A stretch of DNA of 8,079 nt from an uncultured Rubrobacteraceae bacterium (GCA_902805985.1 CADCUW010000060.1:1-8079); one strand, 5' to 3'. Shown: positions 1-6,399, counted from the first letter of the stretch. The notes: a model not told the origin generated them from the letters alone. A program made the numbers and translations.

Positions 1-144
1 CGCTACACGGACGCCCGCCGCGGCGAGGTACGCCGCAACTTCGCCGACACCTCCAAGGCCAAGCGCCTCCTCGGCTGGCAGGCCGAGATGCCTCTCGACG
101 AGGGCCTGCGGCGCACGGTGGAGTGGTTCATGGAGGGGCGCTAG
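1..144 (+). CDS. NAD-dependent epimerase/dehydratase, C-terminal fragment (GalE/WcaG-like)
   Basis: Only the last 47 codons lie in the window; the gene starts upstream of base 1 and ends at TAG 142-144. The visible tail contains GEVRRNFADTSKAKRLLGW followed by a segment ending EGLRRTVEWF. This is the typical C-terminus of extended short-chain dehydrogenases that act on nucleotide sugars, such as UDP-glucose 4-epimerase and dTDP-glucose 4,6-dehydratase. In that family the region helps form the substrate-binding lobe. The NAD-binding Rossmann domain and the catalytic Tyr-x3-Lys are off the edge, so the exact reaction cannot be told. A nucleotide-sugar enzyme fits the glycan theme of the rest of the window, but it is on the other strand from the nearest glycan gene and need not share its regulation. 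Confidence 0.85.
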   Translation, partial: RYTDARRGEVRRNFADTSKAKRLLGWQAEMPLDEGLRRTVEWFMEGR

Positions 145-223
145 CCGTGGGTTCCGGCGTGAATCTGGGCCCATCGGGTACATCCAACGAAGTGGCTCTT
201 CGCCAACGAACCGGGAGGCGATA
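145..223 (+). other. short intergenic spacer with a ribosome binding site for the next gene
   Basis: This 79-bp gap separates the epimerase tail from the small (+) gene. GGGAGG at 213-218 sits five bases before the GTG at 224 and is a good Shine-Dalgarno match, which supports that start. I see no convincing promoter hexamers or strong terminator hairpin, so the two genes may be cotranscribed. Confidence 0.45.
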
Positions 224-487
224 GTGGACAGAGGGCAGGAGCGGGAGAGGGACCAGGAGCAGGTCAGGGCGGGCAGGGAGCGGCGGCTGGCCCTGGCGGA
301 CGACATACGCAAGCTGGAGGCCGTGCGGGAGCGGCTCGTGGCCGTGGAAGAGGTCGCCCAAACCTACCCCGAAGGCCACCACATGCGCACCCGCCTCGAG
401 AACCTCAAGCTGAACAGCATAGTGGAGGATCTGGACGAAGAGCTACGGGACCTCTACGACCGCACAGCCCACCCCCGGGGCACCTGA
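224..487 (+). CDS. small charged helical protein, function unknown
   Basis: This 87-residue protein starts at GTG 224, preceded at five bases by GGGAGG, and ends at TGA 485-487. It is rich in Arg, Glu and Asp, with no signal peptide, membrane segment or cysteines. Residues about 5-45 have regularly spaced Leu, Ile, Val and Ala among charged residues (for example DDIRKLEAVRERLVAVEEVA), which suggests an amphipathic helix or short coiled coil. A second helical stretch, LENLKLNSIVEDLDEELRDLYDR, covers about residues 58-80. I do not recognise a family. The ribosome binding site, a sensible amino-acid pattern and the lack of a better frame support a real gene. It could be a small oligomeric cytoplasmic protein. 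It lies 79 bp after the epimerase and converges with the flippase gene. Confidence 0.65.
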   Translation: MDRGQERERDQEQVRAGRERRLALADDIRKLEAVRERLVAVEEVAQTYPEGHHMRTRLENLKLNSIVEDLDEELRDLYDRTAHPRGT

Positions 488-592
488 GAGATCAGCCCCT
501 GACCTGTCGGTGAACGTCCCGCGCAGGCAATCCCGGCGCCGGAACCGCCCGGGCGACTCTCTTCTTTGGCTGCGGGCTAATCCCCTACAGCC
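488..592. terminator. convergent intergenic region with palindromes, possible bidirectional termination zone
   Basis: The small (+) gene and the (-) flippase gene converge here. Two perfect 10-bp palindromes, CCGGCGCCGG (533-542) and CGCCCGGGCG (546-555), lie three bases apart. They are followed on the + strand by a pyrimidine run (ACTCTCTTCTTT, 556-567). A separate hairpin has arms GGCTG (568-572) and CAGCC (588-592) with an inner GGG/CCC pairing, and abuts the flippase stop codon. None is followed by a clean U-tract, so intrinsic termination is only suggested; the position between converging genes is the main argument. Confidence 0.35.
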
Positions 593-1912
593 CTAGGCGC
601 CCGGCCTCCCGCGCGCGGCGAGGTAGAAGACGACTTGGGCCAGGGCGGCGACGGCGGCGCCCACGACGAGGGAGACGGAGATCCTCTCTATCAGGTCCGC
701 CCTCAGGACGAGCACGCACAGGGCGGCCGAGAGGAGCCCCGCGACCCAACCAGCGGCGGCGAGGCGTCCCCTCCCGAGGGCGTAGAGCGCCTGGTTGAGC
801 GTCTCCGAGAGCAGGTAGAAGGCCGCGAGGGCGGCGAGCAGGACCAGCAGGGAGTTCTCCGCCTGGTAGCGTTCGCCCGCGAAAATCTTGAGTCCCCACT
901 CGCCGAGGACCCAGGCCCCCCCGACCATTAGGACGCCGACCGCGCCGACGACCCCCGCCGCCCGCAGGGTGAAGCGGTCGAGGGCGGCCCGGCCGCCGGC
1001 CGCGTGGGCGCGGCTGGCGTGGGGCAGGAGGGCGCCGATCACGGGGCTCATCACGTACTGCGGGATGCGCGTGAAGATGAGCGCCGCACCGAGAAGCCCA
1101 ACCTGGGCCTTCGTGCCGCCCATCAAACCCGCCAACACGACGCCGCCGCTCGCGAGCGTCTGGGCGCAGACCATCGAGACGAGCACAGGCCCCGCGAACC
1201 GCAAGGCCTTACCGACGGAGAACGGCGCCCCGGGCTTCTCGGCGGGCCGGACGCGCCCGGGGCGCACCGCCAGCACGCCGACGACCGGGGCGAGCACGAT
1301 GGCGATGGCCGGGGCCGCGACGCCGAGGCCGGCCGCCAGGAGAATCACCGTGACGACCACCCGGCTCGCGGCTTCGGCCAGGATCTGGGCGCCCATCCGG
1401 GCTGGCTGGCGGTGGCCGTTGAAGATCCCACGCCTGAAATACTCCGGCGCGTACAGCGCCACCGCCGCCACGAACGCGGCGGTGATCCAGAAGTCCTCGA
1501 AGACCAGCCGCGTGAGCCACGGGCTCGTGGCAAGCGCGACGATCAGGAACCCGACGAGCAACCCCGCCTGCCAGCGCCGGACGGAGTTGACCACGGGAAC
1601 CCAATCCTCCCCCCGCGCCTCCCGCTCGGCGACGTGCCGGCCGAGCGTCTGGGTCGCCGCCACCCAGAGCACCTGGACGATGAGGAAGGTCGAGTTCCAG
1701 AGCAGGGCTATCGGCGCGTACCCCGCCGGCCCGTCTAGAGCGCGGGTCGAGATGGCGATAAAGACGAACGTCAGCGCGCCGGAGACGGCGAAGGAGAGCC
1801 CGATGAGCAGGCTCCCAGCACCCGCGCCCTGCCCCTTTAACGCGCTCGCGAACCTCACGCCGCGCATCTTACGCCATACGGCGGAGGACCGGACCTCGAC
1901 GTCATGACCCAT
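593..1912 (-). CDS. polysaccharide/lipid-linked oligosaccharide flippase (MOP superfamily, Wzx-like)
   Basis: This 439-residue protein is almost entirely hydrophobic. About 12 membrane segments can be picked out, near residues 34-56, 66-88, 116-134, 141-157, 184-198, 199-216, 238-264, 270-296, 318-338, 352-378, 384-403 and 411-432. Charged loops separate them, for example around 90-113 and 217-235. Size, segment number and the RxPQYVxxPxxxALLPHASR-type loop (about 282-301) fit the oligosaccharide flippase group of the MOP superfamily. These proteins move undecaprenyl-linked glycans from the inner to the outer face of the cytoplasmic membrane. The substrate cannot be told from sequence. It is the last gene of a three-gene (-) cluster, 19 bp after the winged-helix gene. 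The ATG at 1912 has no strong Shine-Dalgarno sequence; an in-frame ATG at 1867 (residue 16) is an alternative. Other MOP exporters such as MurJ are less likely at this length. Confidence 0.8.
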   Translation of the reverse strand: MGHDVEVRSSAVWRKMRGVRFASALKGQGAGAGSLLIGLSFAVSGALTFVFIAISTRALDGPAGYAPIALLWNSTFLIVQVLWVAATQTLGRHVAEREARGEDWVPVVNSVRRWQAGLLVGFLIVALATSPWLTRLVFEDFWITAAFVAAVALYAPEYFRRGIFNGHRQPARMGAQILAEAASRVVVTVILLAAGLGVAAPAIAIVLAPVVGVLAVRPGRVRPAEKPGAPFSVGKALRFAGPVLVSMVCAQTLASGGVVLAGLMGGTKAQVGLLGAALIFTRIPQYVMSPVIGALLPHASRAHAAGGRAALDRFTLRAAGVVGAVGVLMVGGAWVLGEWGLKIFAGERYQAENSLLVLLAALAAFYLLSETLNQALYALGRGRLAAAGWVAGLLSAALCVLVLRADLIERISVSLVVGAAVAALAQVVFYLAARGRPGA

Positions 1913-1931
1913 CGGTCGCCGTGCCGGAGAT

Positions 1932-3050
1932 CTAGCCGGCGTTCTCGAACCTGACGTCCAGTTCGGGCTGTCCGTCGGTGGCGAACTTCAGGAGGCGCTC
2001 GCCCTCTTCGGCGAGGGCCTCGCGGTCTCGGGACGATAGGGGGACGAACGGCTCGACCGTCAGGGTTGCGGACCTTCTGGTCTTCTCGATCTTCCACACG
2101 CCGGCCACGAAGCCGTCGATGAGGATCGTGGCCCTCACGCGGGCGGCGGAGAGAAAGACCTTTTTGCGGTCCTCGTCGGCGATGACGCGCCGCCGGTCGG
2201 AGTGGCCCAGTACGAGGTTGTCGTACTCGGGCACGAAGCGGGGCGGCGCCGGGGTATCGGCCGCCGGCAACGGCGCGCCCGGTACGTCGAAGAGCTCCCG
2301 GCCGTCTTCGTCCGTAAAGAGGCTCAACTCCGGCCGCATCTCTTCCACAAGGGCCTTCGCGCCCGTCAGCCCGGACCACGCCTGGAAATCCTTCACGCCC
2401 GCGGGGCCGAAGGCGGCGAGGTAGCGGAAGAGGAGGGCGCGCAGGCTCTCGTCGGGGTCGGCGAGCGGCGCCCCGAGCCAGGGTTCCGGCAGGGCGAACC
2501 TGGGGCTGCCGCCCCTTCCCCAGACGCCGGCCGGCGGCGTCTGGACGAGCGGCAGCCGCATCCTCACCAGGTAGGCGAGGGCCGAGGGGTCCCGGTCGGG
2601 GTCCGTCTCGACCAGCCGCTCCTGTATCTCCTTGAAGGTGCGCGGTTCCTCCTCCACCATCGCCCGCGCCTCCGACACGAGCCGGTCGAGGTCGAGCCCC
2701 TCCAGGCGCTTTCCGGCGATGGAGCGCTGGGACCTTTCGAGCGCCGCCTGGATGGACGGCCGCAAGAGAAGGTAGTCCTCCGCCGTCGTGAGGTGCAGCG
2801 TGGCCCGCATCATCGACGAGCGGACGACCCGCCGGTCCTCGATGAGACCGGTCAAGTCATCCCGGGCGAACCCGCGGAGGCGCGTCCAGAGCCCGAGGTA
2901 CGGCGGGTTCGGCACCTGCGACTGGAGGCCGGCGAGCCAGCGCACCGCCTCGAGCGCGGAGGTCTCCTCCCGACCGAGCAGCATCTGGCGGGCGAGCAGG
3001 GCCCGGTTGAGCTCGCGCAGGGAGAGGGTGCGGGGCTCCGCCCCTACCAC
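1932..3050 (-). CDS. winged-helix DNA-binding domain protein (HTH_42; AlkZ/YcaQ-like DNA glycosylase candidate)
   Basis: The open frame runs far into the upstream gene, but the family N-terminus (LSLRELNRALLARQ) begins just after GTG 3048-3050, which I take as the start. This gives 372 residues, the usual length. The GTG overlaps the end of the SDR gene by seven bases (GTGGTAG), so translation is probably coupled; a weak GGCGAG lies eight bases upstream. Features seen are LNRALLARQ (14-22), GLQSQ (41-45), a helical region with MRATLHL, PEYDN (274-278) and IDGFVAGVW (311-319). All are typical of the HTH_42 family. Its studied members are DNA glycosylases: Streptomyces AlkZ, which repairs azinomycin crosslinks, and E. 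coli YcaQ. AlkZ uses a Gln-x-Gln pair near residue 37; here Q43-S-Q45 is in the equivalent place. A repair role is inferred, and many members are uncharacterised. Confidence 0.8.
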   Translation of the reverse strand: MVGAEPRTLSLRELNRALLARQMLLGREETSALEAVRWLAGLQSQVPNPPYLGLWTRLRGFARDDLTGLIEDRRVVRSSMMRATLHLTTAEDYLLLRPSIQAALERSQRSIAGKRLEGLDLDRLVSEARAMVEEEPRTFKEIQERLVETDPDRDPSALAYLVRMRLPLVQTPPAGVWGRGGSPRFALPEPWLGAPLADPDESLRALLFRYLAAFGPAGVKDFQAWSGLTGAKALVEEMRPELSLFTDEDGRELFDVPGAPLPAADTPAPPRFVPEYDNLVLGHSDRRRVIADEDRKKVFLSAARVRATILIDGFVAGVWKIEKTRRSATLTVEPFVPLSSRDREALAEEGERLLKFATDGQPELDVRFENAG

Positions 3051-3781
3051 GGCAACGGCTCGCCGTCGCGGAAGAAGCCGCCGGTGGGCCCGTCGTCCGG
3101 GAGGGTGGCGGCCCAGACGACGCTCGATGCGCCCTCGGGGATGGGCCTGGCCCCCATCTCCTCCATACCAGGGGCCGTGGCGGTCAGGCCCGGGTCCGCG
3201 GCGTTGACGAGTATCCCGGAGCCGTCCAGCTCGACGGCCAGCTTGGAGGTCAGGGCGGTGAGCGCGGCCTTCGAGACAGCGTAGCTCGCGGCCGAAGGCC
3301 CCGAGGCGAGGCCGAAGTACGACTCCCCGTGGGACCCGGCGCCGCTTGAGACGTTGACGATCCTGCCCCGCCCGCCCCGCCGAAGGAGCGGCAGGAGGGC
3401 CTGCGTTACGCGCCACGCGCCGAACAGGTTGATGTCGAGCACGGTCTTGGCGTTCTCGAGGTCCGCCCCCGAAGCCGTCTCCGTCCAGTCCGCGAAGGCG
3501 GCGGCGTTGTTGACCAGCACGTCCAGTCGCCCGAACCAGGACTCGATCTCCTCTGCCGGCCGCCCGACGCTGGCTCCATCGGCGACGTCGAGGACGACCG
3601 CGTGGACGTCGAGGCCCTCCGAGGCCAACTCGCCGGCCGCCGCCTCGCCCTTGGCGGCCTCCCTGGCCCCGATCACCACCGTCACGCCCCGCCGCGCGAG
3701 CTGCCGCGCGACCTCGAGCCCGATGCCCCGGTTGGCGCCCGTGACCACCGCCACCGCCCGCGCGTCACCGCTTCCCGTCAA
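3044..3781 (-). CDS. short-chain dehydrogenase/reductase (SDR), carbonyl-reductase-like
   Basis: This classical SDR has 245 residues from the chosen start. The nucleotide-binding TGANRGIG motif is at 14-21, an LDVAD segment at 64-68, NNAA at 91-94, the active-site Ser in NVSS at about 146, and the catalytic Y167-AVSK171. The C-terminus, GGFFRDGEPLPW, is a signature I associate with carbonyl-reductase-like SDRs. It should be a soluble NAD(P)H-dependent oxidoreductase of unknown substrate. The frame stays open to a TTG at 3832, but I prefer TTG 3779-3781. GAGGGG lies seven bases before it, and the protein then begins right before the first beta strand. It is the first gene of the (-) cluster and overlaps the winged-helix gene by seven bases. 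The substitution NNAA for the common NNAG is conservative. Confidence 0.85.
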   Translation of the reverse strand: MTGSGDARAVAVVTGANRGIGLEVARQLARRGVTVVIGAREAAKGEAAAGELASEGLDVHAVVLDVADGASVGRPAEEIESWFGRLDVLVNNAAAFADWTETASGADLENAKTVLDINLFGAWRVTQALLPLLRRGGRGRIVNVSSGAGSHGESYFGLASGPSAASYAVSKAALTALTSKLAVELDGSGILVNAADPGLTATAPGMEEMGARPIPEGASSVVWAATLPDDGPTGGFFRDGEPLPW

Positions 3782-3788
3782 GCTGGAG

Positions 3789-3799
3789 CCCCTCTCTCC
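3789..3799 (-). promoter_or_regulatory. ribosome binding site that selects the TTG start of the SDR gene
   Basis: On the minus strand the run GGAGAGAGGGG ends seven bases before TTG 3781. It is the only strong Shine-Dalgarno match near the 5' end of this frame. The upstream TTG at 3832 has none. Confidence 0.6.
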
Positions 3800-3952
3800 G
3801 TACCGGCACCTCAGGGGCAGGAGCGCGGGCAACCATGGTCCGGTCTTCTGGAGATCCGGAAACCAGGGGTGCCAGGAGAGCCCTCCGCCCGGCGAAACCT
3901 ACCCCAAAATCACCCTGTAAGAATACCCGCGGTCAAGTCGTCAGACATCTAT

Positions 3953-3966
3953 AGCCTGAAGCCTGA
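3953..3966. repeat. tandem repeat of a 7-bp unit (AGCCTGA x2)
   Basis: AGCCTGA occurs twice without a spacer and is followed by a partial third copy (TGCCTAA). It lies in the gap just downstream of the GT2 gene. Its role is unknown; it may be simple slippage. Confidence 0.6.
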
Positions 3967-3977
3967 TGCCTAAAAAT

Positions 3978-5030
3978 CTACCTCAGCCAGGTGGAGATGA
4001 TGACGCGGAAGACGCCGAGCGGGTAGGCCAGCCTCGGAGGCTTCTTGGTCTCGCCGGCGGCGCGGCTCATCATGGAGATCGGGACCTGGTGGAAGCGCAG
4101 CTTGTTCCTGAGGGCTTCGAGGGTAATCTCGTTGGCGTTGAAGCGGTCTTCGCGCAGGTCCATCTTGTGAAGCTCGGAGACCTTGATGGCCCTGTAGCCG
4201 TTCGTGCAGTCCGAGACCTTGACGCCCGTGAGGAGCGAGATCAGGCGCGAGAAGAACACCACCCCGATGTGCCTGACGCTCCCTGACTCCTCGTAGAAGC
4301 CCATGAAGCGGCTTCCGAGCACGAAGTCCGCCTCGTCCTCGATGATCGGCCCCACGAGCCGGTCGAGCTCCTCGGGCTTGTACTGCCCGTCGGCATCGAG
4401 GTTGACGACGGCGAGCGCCCCCTCGGCCTGGGCGATGGCGAAGCCAGTGCGCAGGGCGTCGCCCTGGCCCCGGTTGACGACGTGGGTGACGACCGGCACG
4501 CCCTCTTTGCGGGCGAGGGCCGCCGTGGCGTCCTTGGAGCCGTCGTCGACGACCACGGTCTTGACCTTGTGGCCGAGAACCTCCTCCGGGATGCGGCGCA
4601 GCACGCCCTGGATGCCGCCCTCTTCGTCGTAGGCGGGGACGATTATGAGGATCTCGCCGGGGTGCCCTTCGAGCCTCTCCTGTGGCGAGAGGAAGTTCTC
4701 CTCGTAGTCCCTGACGGCGAGGCCCGTGACGATCTCGCCGCTGCGGCGCCCGGCCGCCCTGACCCGCGCGAGCAGGTTCAGGAAGAGCGCGAAGAGCAGG
4801 AGGTTGGCCAGCCCGAGCAGGGCGAACGCCCGGTTCTCGAGGCCGAGCAGATCGCTCACCGGCTCGAAGATCTGGGGCACCACGGAGACGAGGGCGACGC
4901 CGAGGGCGATGGCTAGCGAGAGGAGCAGATCGAGCCTGCTCCCCCCGCCGCGGAACTTGAAGACGCCGTAGGCCACGAAGAGCAGCGCTATGACGACGCC
5001 GGCGACGCTTATGTGTTCGGACTGCAGCAT
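3978..5030 (-). CDS. membrane-anchored GT2 glycosyltransferase with N-terminal DUF2304-like region (DPM-synthase-like)
   Basis: This 350-residue protein has two parts. Residues 1-90 hold three hydrophobic segments (about 8-26, 33-51, 68-90) in the pattern of DUF2304. Residues about 126-350 are a GT-A family 2 glycosyltransferase, with VPAYDEE (131-137), VVDDGS (160-165), the metal-binding NLDADGQ (210-216), GSR (239-241) and DCTNGYRA (274-281). The catalytic part resembles dolichyl-phosphate mannose synthase and bacterial polyprenyl-phosphate glycosyltransferases. It probably acts on the cytoplasmic face of the membrane, moving a sugar from a nucleotide donor to a lipid phosphate or lipid-linked acceptor. 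The ATG shares its A with the TGA of the upstream SQD1-like gene (TGATG), so translation is likely coupled. That suggests, but does not prove, that it uses that enzyme's product. The acceptor is not readable from sequence. Confidence 0.85.
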   Translation of the reverse strand: MLQSEHISVAGVVIALLFVAYGVFKFRGGGSRLDLLLSLAIALGVALVSVVPQIFEPVSDLLGLENRAFALLGLANLLLFALFLNLLARVRAAGRRSGEIVTGLAVRDYEENFLSPQERLEGHPGEILIIVPAYDEEGGIQGVLRRIPEEVLGHKVKTVVVDDGSKDATAALARKEGVPVVTHVVNRGQGDALRTGFAIAQAEGALAVVNLDADGQYKPEELDRLVGPIIEDEADFVLGSRFMGFYEESGSVRHIGVVFFSRLISLLTGVKVSDCTNGYRAIKVSELHKMDLREDRFNANEITLEALRNKLRFHQVPISMMSRAAGETKKPPRLAYPLGVFRVIISTWLR

Positions 5031-6226
5031 CAGATCTTGCTAGGCTCCGCGGGCGCCTTGTCCTGCGGCCTCCACAGCGAGGTGGCGGGGATCTTCGAGG
5101 TGTCGCAGCGGTCGGCGTACTTGCGGGCTATCTCGGTGACTTCCTCCAGCAGCCCTTCGCTCAGGGTTATCGGTTGCAGGCCCAAAGCCAGGAAGCGATC
5201 GTTGCGGACGTGAAGATCGTTCTCGGCGGCCTCGTTGCGCGGGTTGGGCACGTAGTCTATCTCGGCGCCCGTCCGGTCGGAGACCATCTTGGCGAGGTCG
5301 CGCAGGCGGTGGGTCTCGGTCATCTGGTTGTAGACGTTGACGCGGTCGCCGCTCTCGGGCGGGTTCTCAAGGGCGAGCTGTATGCAGCGCACGGTGTCCT
5401 GGATGTGGATGAAAGCGCGGGTCTGGCCGCCCGTGCCGTGGACGGTGAGCGGGTAGCCGACGGCGGCCTGCATCAGGAAGCGGTTGAGGACGGTGCCGTA
5501 GTCGCCGTCGTAGTCGAAGCGGTTTATGAGGCGCTCGTCCAGCCGGGTCTCGGCGGTCTGGGTCCCCCACACAATGCCCTGGTGCAGGTCGGTGACGCGC
5601 GTCCCGTCGTTCTTGTTGTAGTAGGCGAATAGGAGCTGGTCCTGGGTCTTAGTCATGTGGTAGATGCTGCCGGGGTTCGGCGGGTAGAGGATCTCCTGCT
5701 CTACAAGCTCGCCCCCGTCTGTCTCGACCTTGACCGTCAGGTACCCCTCGGGGATCTGCATCCCGGCCGTGCCGTAACCGTAGACGCCCATGGTCCCGAG
5801 ATGCACAACGTGGGTGTCGAGCCCGCTCTCGGTGATCGCCGCGAGCAGGTTGTTGGTCGCGTTGAGGTTGTTGTTGACGGTGTAGCGCTTGTGGTAGCTG
5901 GACTTCATCGAGTAGGGGGCGGCCCGCTGCTCGGCGAAGTGGATGACCGCGTCGGGCTGCCACTCGAGGAGCAGGTCCAGAAGGCGCTGGTAGTTCTCCG
6001 CGACGTTGATGTTGTGAAAGTCTATCCGGTTGCCGGTCAGCTCCTCCCAGACCCTGAGGCGCTCGCCCATGGGGCGGATCGGGGTGAGGGACTCGCACTC
6101 CAGCTCTATGTCTATCTTGCGCCGGGAGAGGTTGTCGATCACGGCAACCTCGTGCCCCTGCGCCGAGAGGTGCAGCGAGGTTGGCCAGCCGCAGAAGCCG
6201 TCGCCACCGAGAACCAATACCTTCAT
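5030..6226 (-). CDS. SQD1/SqdB-type NAD-dependent epimerase, UDP-sulfoquinovose synthase candidate
   Basis: This complete 398-residue protein belongs to the extended SDR family. GGDGFCGW (7-14) matches the unusual GGDGYCGW nucleotide-binding motif I know from plant SQD1. ESLTPI (45-50), EQRAAPYSM (99-107), LGTMGVYG (143-150), Y189-HMTK193, AAVGYPLTVHGTGGQTR and VPNPRNEA follow SQD1 in the same order. The SQD1 catalytic set of Thr, Tyr and Lys is represented by T145, Y189 and K193. SQD1 converts UDP-glucose and sulfite to UDP-sulfoquinovose, the donor for sulfolipid or, in Sulfolobus (Agl3), for N-glycans. The ATG at 6226 has AAGGGAG eight bases upstream. Compared with SQD1, the segment at 151-186 varies and the C-terminus is polar. 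A related epimerase activity on another UDP-sugar is the main alternative. It is first in a coupled pair with the GT2 gene. Confidence 0.85.
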   Translation of the reverse strand: MKVLVLGGDGFCGWPTSLHLSAQGHEVAVIDNLSRRKIDIELECESLTPIRPMGERLRVWEELTGNRIDFHNINVAENYQRLLDLLLEWQPDAVIHFAEQRAAPYSMKSSYHKRYTVNNNLNATNNLLAAITESGLDTHVVHLGTMGVYGYGTAGMQIPEGYLTVKVETDGGELVEQEILYPPNPGSIYHMTKTQDQLLFAYYNKNDGTRVTDLHQGIVWGTQTAETRLDERLINRFDYDGDYGTVLNRFLMQAAVGYPLTVHGTGGQTRAFIHIQDTVRCIQLALENPPESGDRVNVYNQMTETHRLRDLAKMVSDRTGAEIDYVPNPRNEAAENDLHVRNDRFLALGLQPITLSEGLLEEVTEIARKYADRCDTSKIPATSLWRPQDKAPAEPSKI

Positions 6227-6234
6227 TTTCCGTG

Positions 6235-6241
6235 CTCCCTT
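6235..6241 (-). promoter_or_regulatory. ribosome binding site of the SQD1-like gene
   Basis: AAGGGAG on the minus strand ends eight bases before ATG 6226, a strong match at good spacing that fixes this start. Confidence 0.65.
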
Positions 6242-6319
6242 CTTATGCGCGTCTCTTCCGATCCGCCCATAGCGCTCGTCGCGTTCGGGCGCGCCCCATG
6301 CCGCACACGCCAGCCGCCG

Positions 6320-6356
6320 ATTGTAGAGGATAAACGGTTCTTAAACCCCGGTAAAC
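6320..6356 (-). promoter_or_regulatory. candidate regulated promoter of the SQD1-like gene: TACAAT box plus three phased GTTTA repeats
   Basis: On the minus strand TACAAT (6325-6320) is a good -10 match. Upstream of it, GTTTA occurs three times, at 6356-6352, 6346-6342 and 6335-6331. The periods are 10 and 11 bp, so all repeats face the same side of the helix. No TTGACA-like -35 box is present; the repeats cover roughly -17 to -43 if TACAAT is the -10. This is how OmpR/PhoB-family activators commonly bind. The predicted transcript start near 6313 leaves a leader of about 87 bases. The regulator is unknown. Confidence 0.4.
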
Positions 6357-6371
6357 GCCGCGTTCAACCTC

Positions 6372-6399
6372 TCCGGCGGCCCGGTGCGCCGGACCGGGC
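6372..6399. repeat. two overlapping, mutually exclusive hairpins in the divergent intergenic region
   Basis: TCCGGCG (6372-6378) pairs with CGCCGGA (6387-6393) around an 8-base loop. GCCCGGT (6379-6385) pairs with ACCGGGC (6393-6399) around a 7-base loop. The loop of the first is the left arm of the second, so only one can form at a time. A third, weaker stem, CCGTCG (6408-6413) with CGACGG (6423-6428), follows. If the promoters proposed here are right, these lie outside both transcripts, so their role is unclear. Confidence 0.4.

Larger units (their letters stand above)
3782..3977. other. intergenic region between the GT2 gene and the SDR gene
   Basis: This 196-bp gap is less GC-rich near 3900-3977 than the coding DNA around it. 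It contains an exact tandem repeat of the heptamer AGCCTGA (3953-3966) and a T-rich stretch (minus strand ATTTTT) right after the GT2 stop. On the minus strand TTGACC (3931-3936) resembles a -35 box, but I find no good -10 at the right distance. The gap probably holds the end of the upstream transcript and the start of the SDR cluster. No gene of its own is evident. Confidence 0.4.

Noticed and set aside
888..1907. A 339-codon open frame on the + strand antisense to the flippase
   Set aside because: Its product is low-complexity, rich in Thr, Ala, Arg and Pro, with no family features. Long antisense frames are expected in GC-rich genes, and the minus-strand frame encodes a clear membrane transporter.
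2202..3284. A 360-codon + strand frame antisense to the winged-helix gene and the SDR
   Set aside because: It crosses two well-supported genes and has a biased Arg/Glu/Gly/Pro composition with no motif.
3051..3416. N-terminal extension of the winged-helix frame into the SDR gene
   Set aside because: The extension would overlap the SDR by over 370 bases, has a shadow-type composition, and precedes the normal family N-terminus.
3782..3832. 17-residue N-terminal extension of the SDR from TTG 3832
   Set aside because: No ribosome binding site precedes it, the residues are unlike SDR N-termini, and TTG 3781 has a strong Shine-Dalgarno sequence.
3601..3973. A 123-codon + strand frame extending into the gap after the GT2 gene
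   Set aside because: Most of it is antisense to the SDR, and the part in the gap has no family features or good start signal.
6331..6356. The three TAAAC/GTTTA repeats as a small CRISPR array
   Set aside because: The units are only five or six bases with 4-5 bp between them, far too short for CRISPR repeats and spacers, and no cas gene is nearby.
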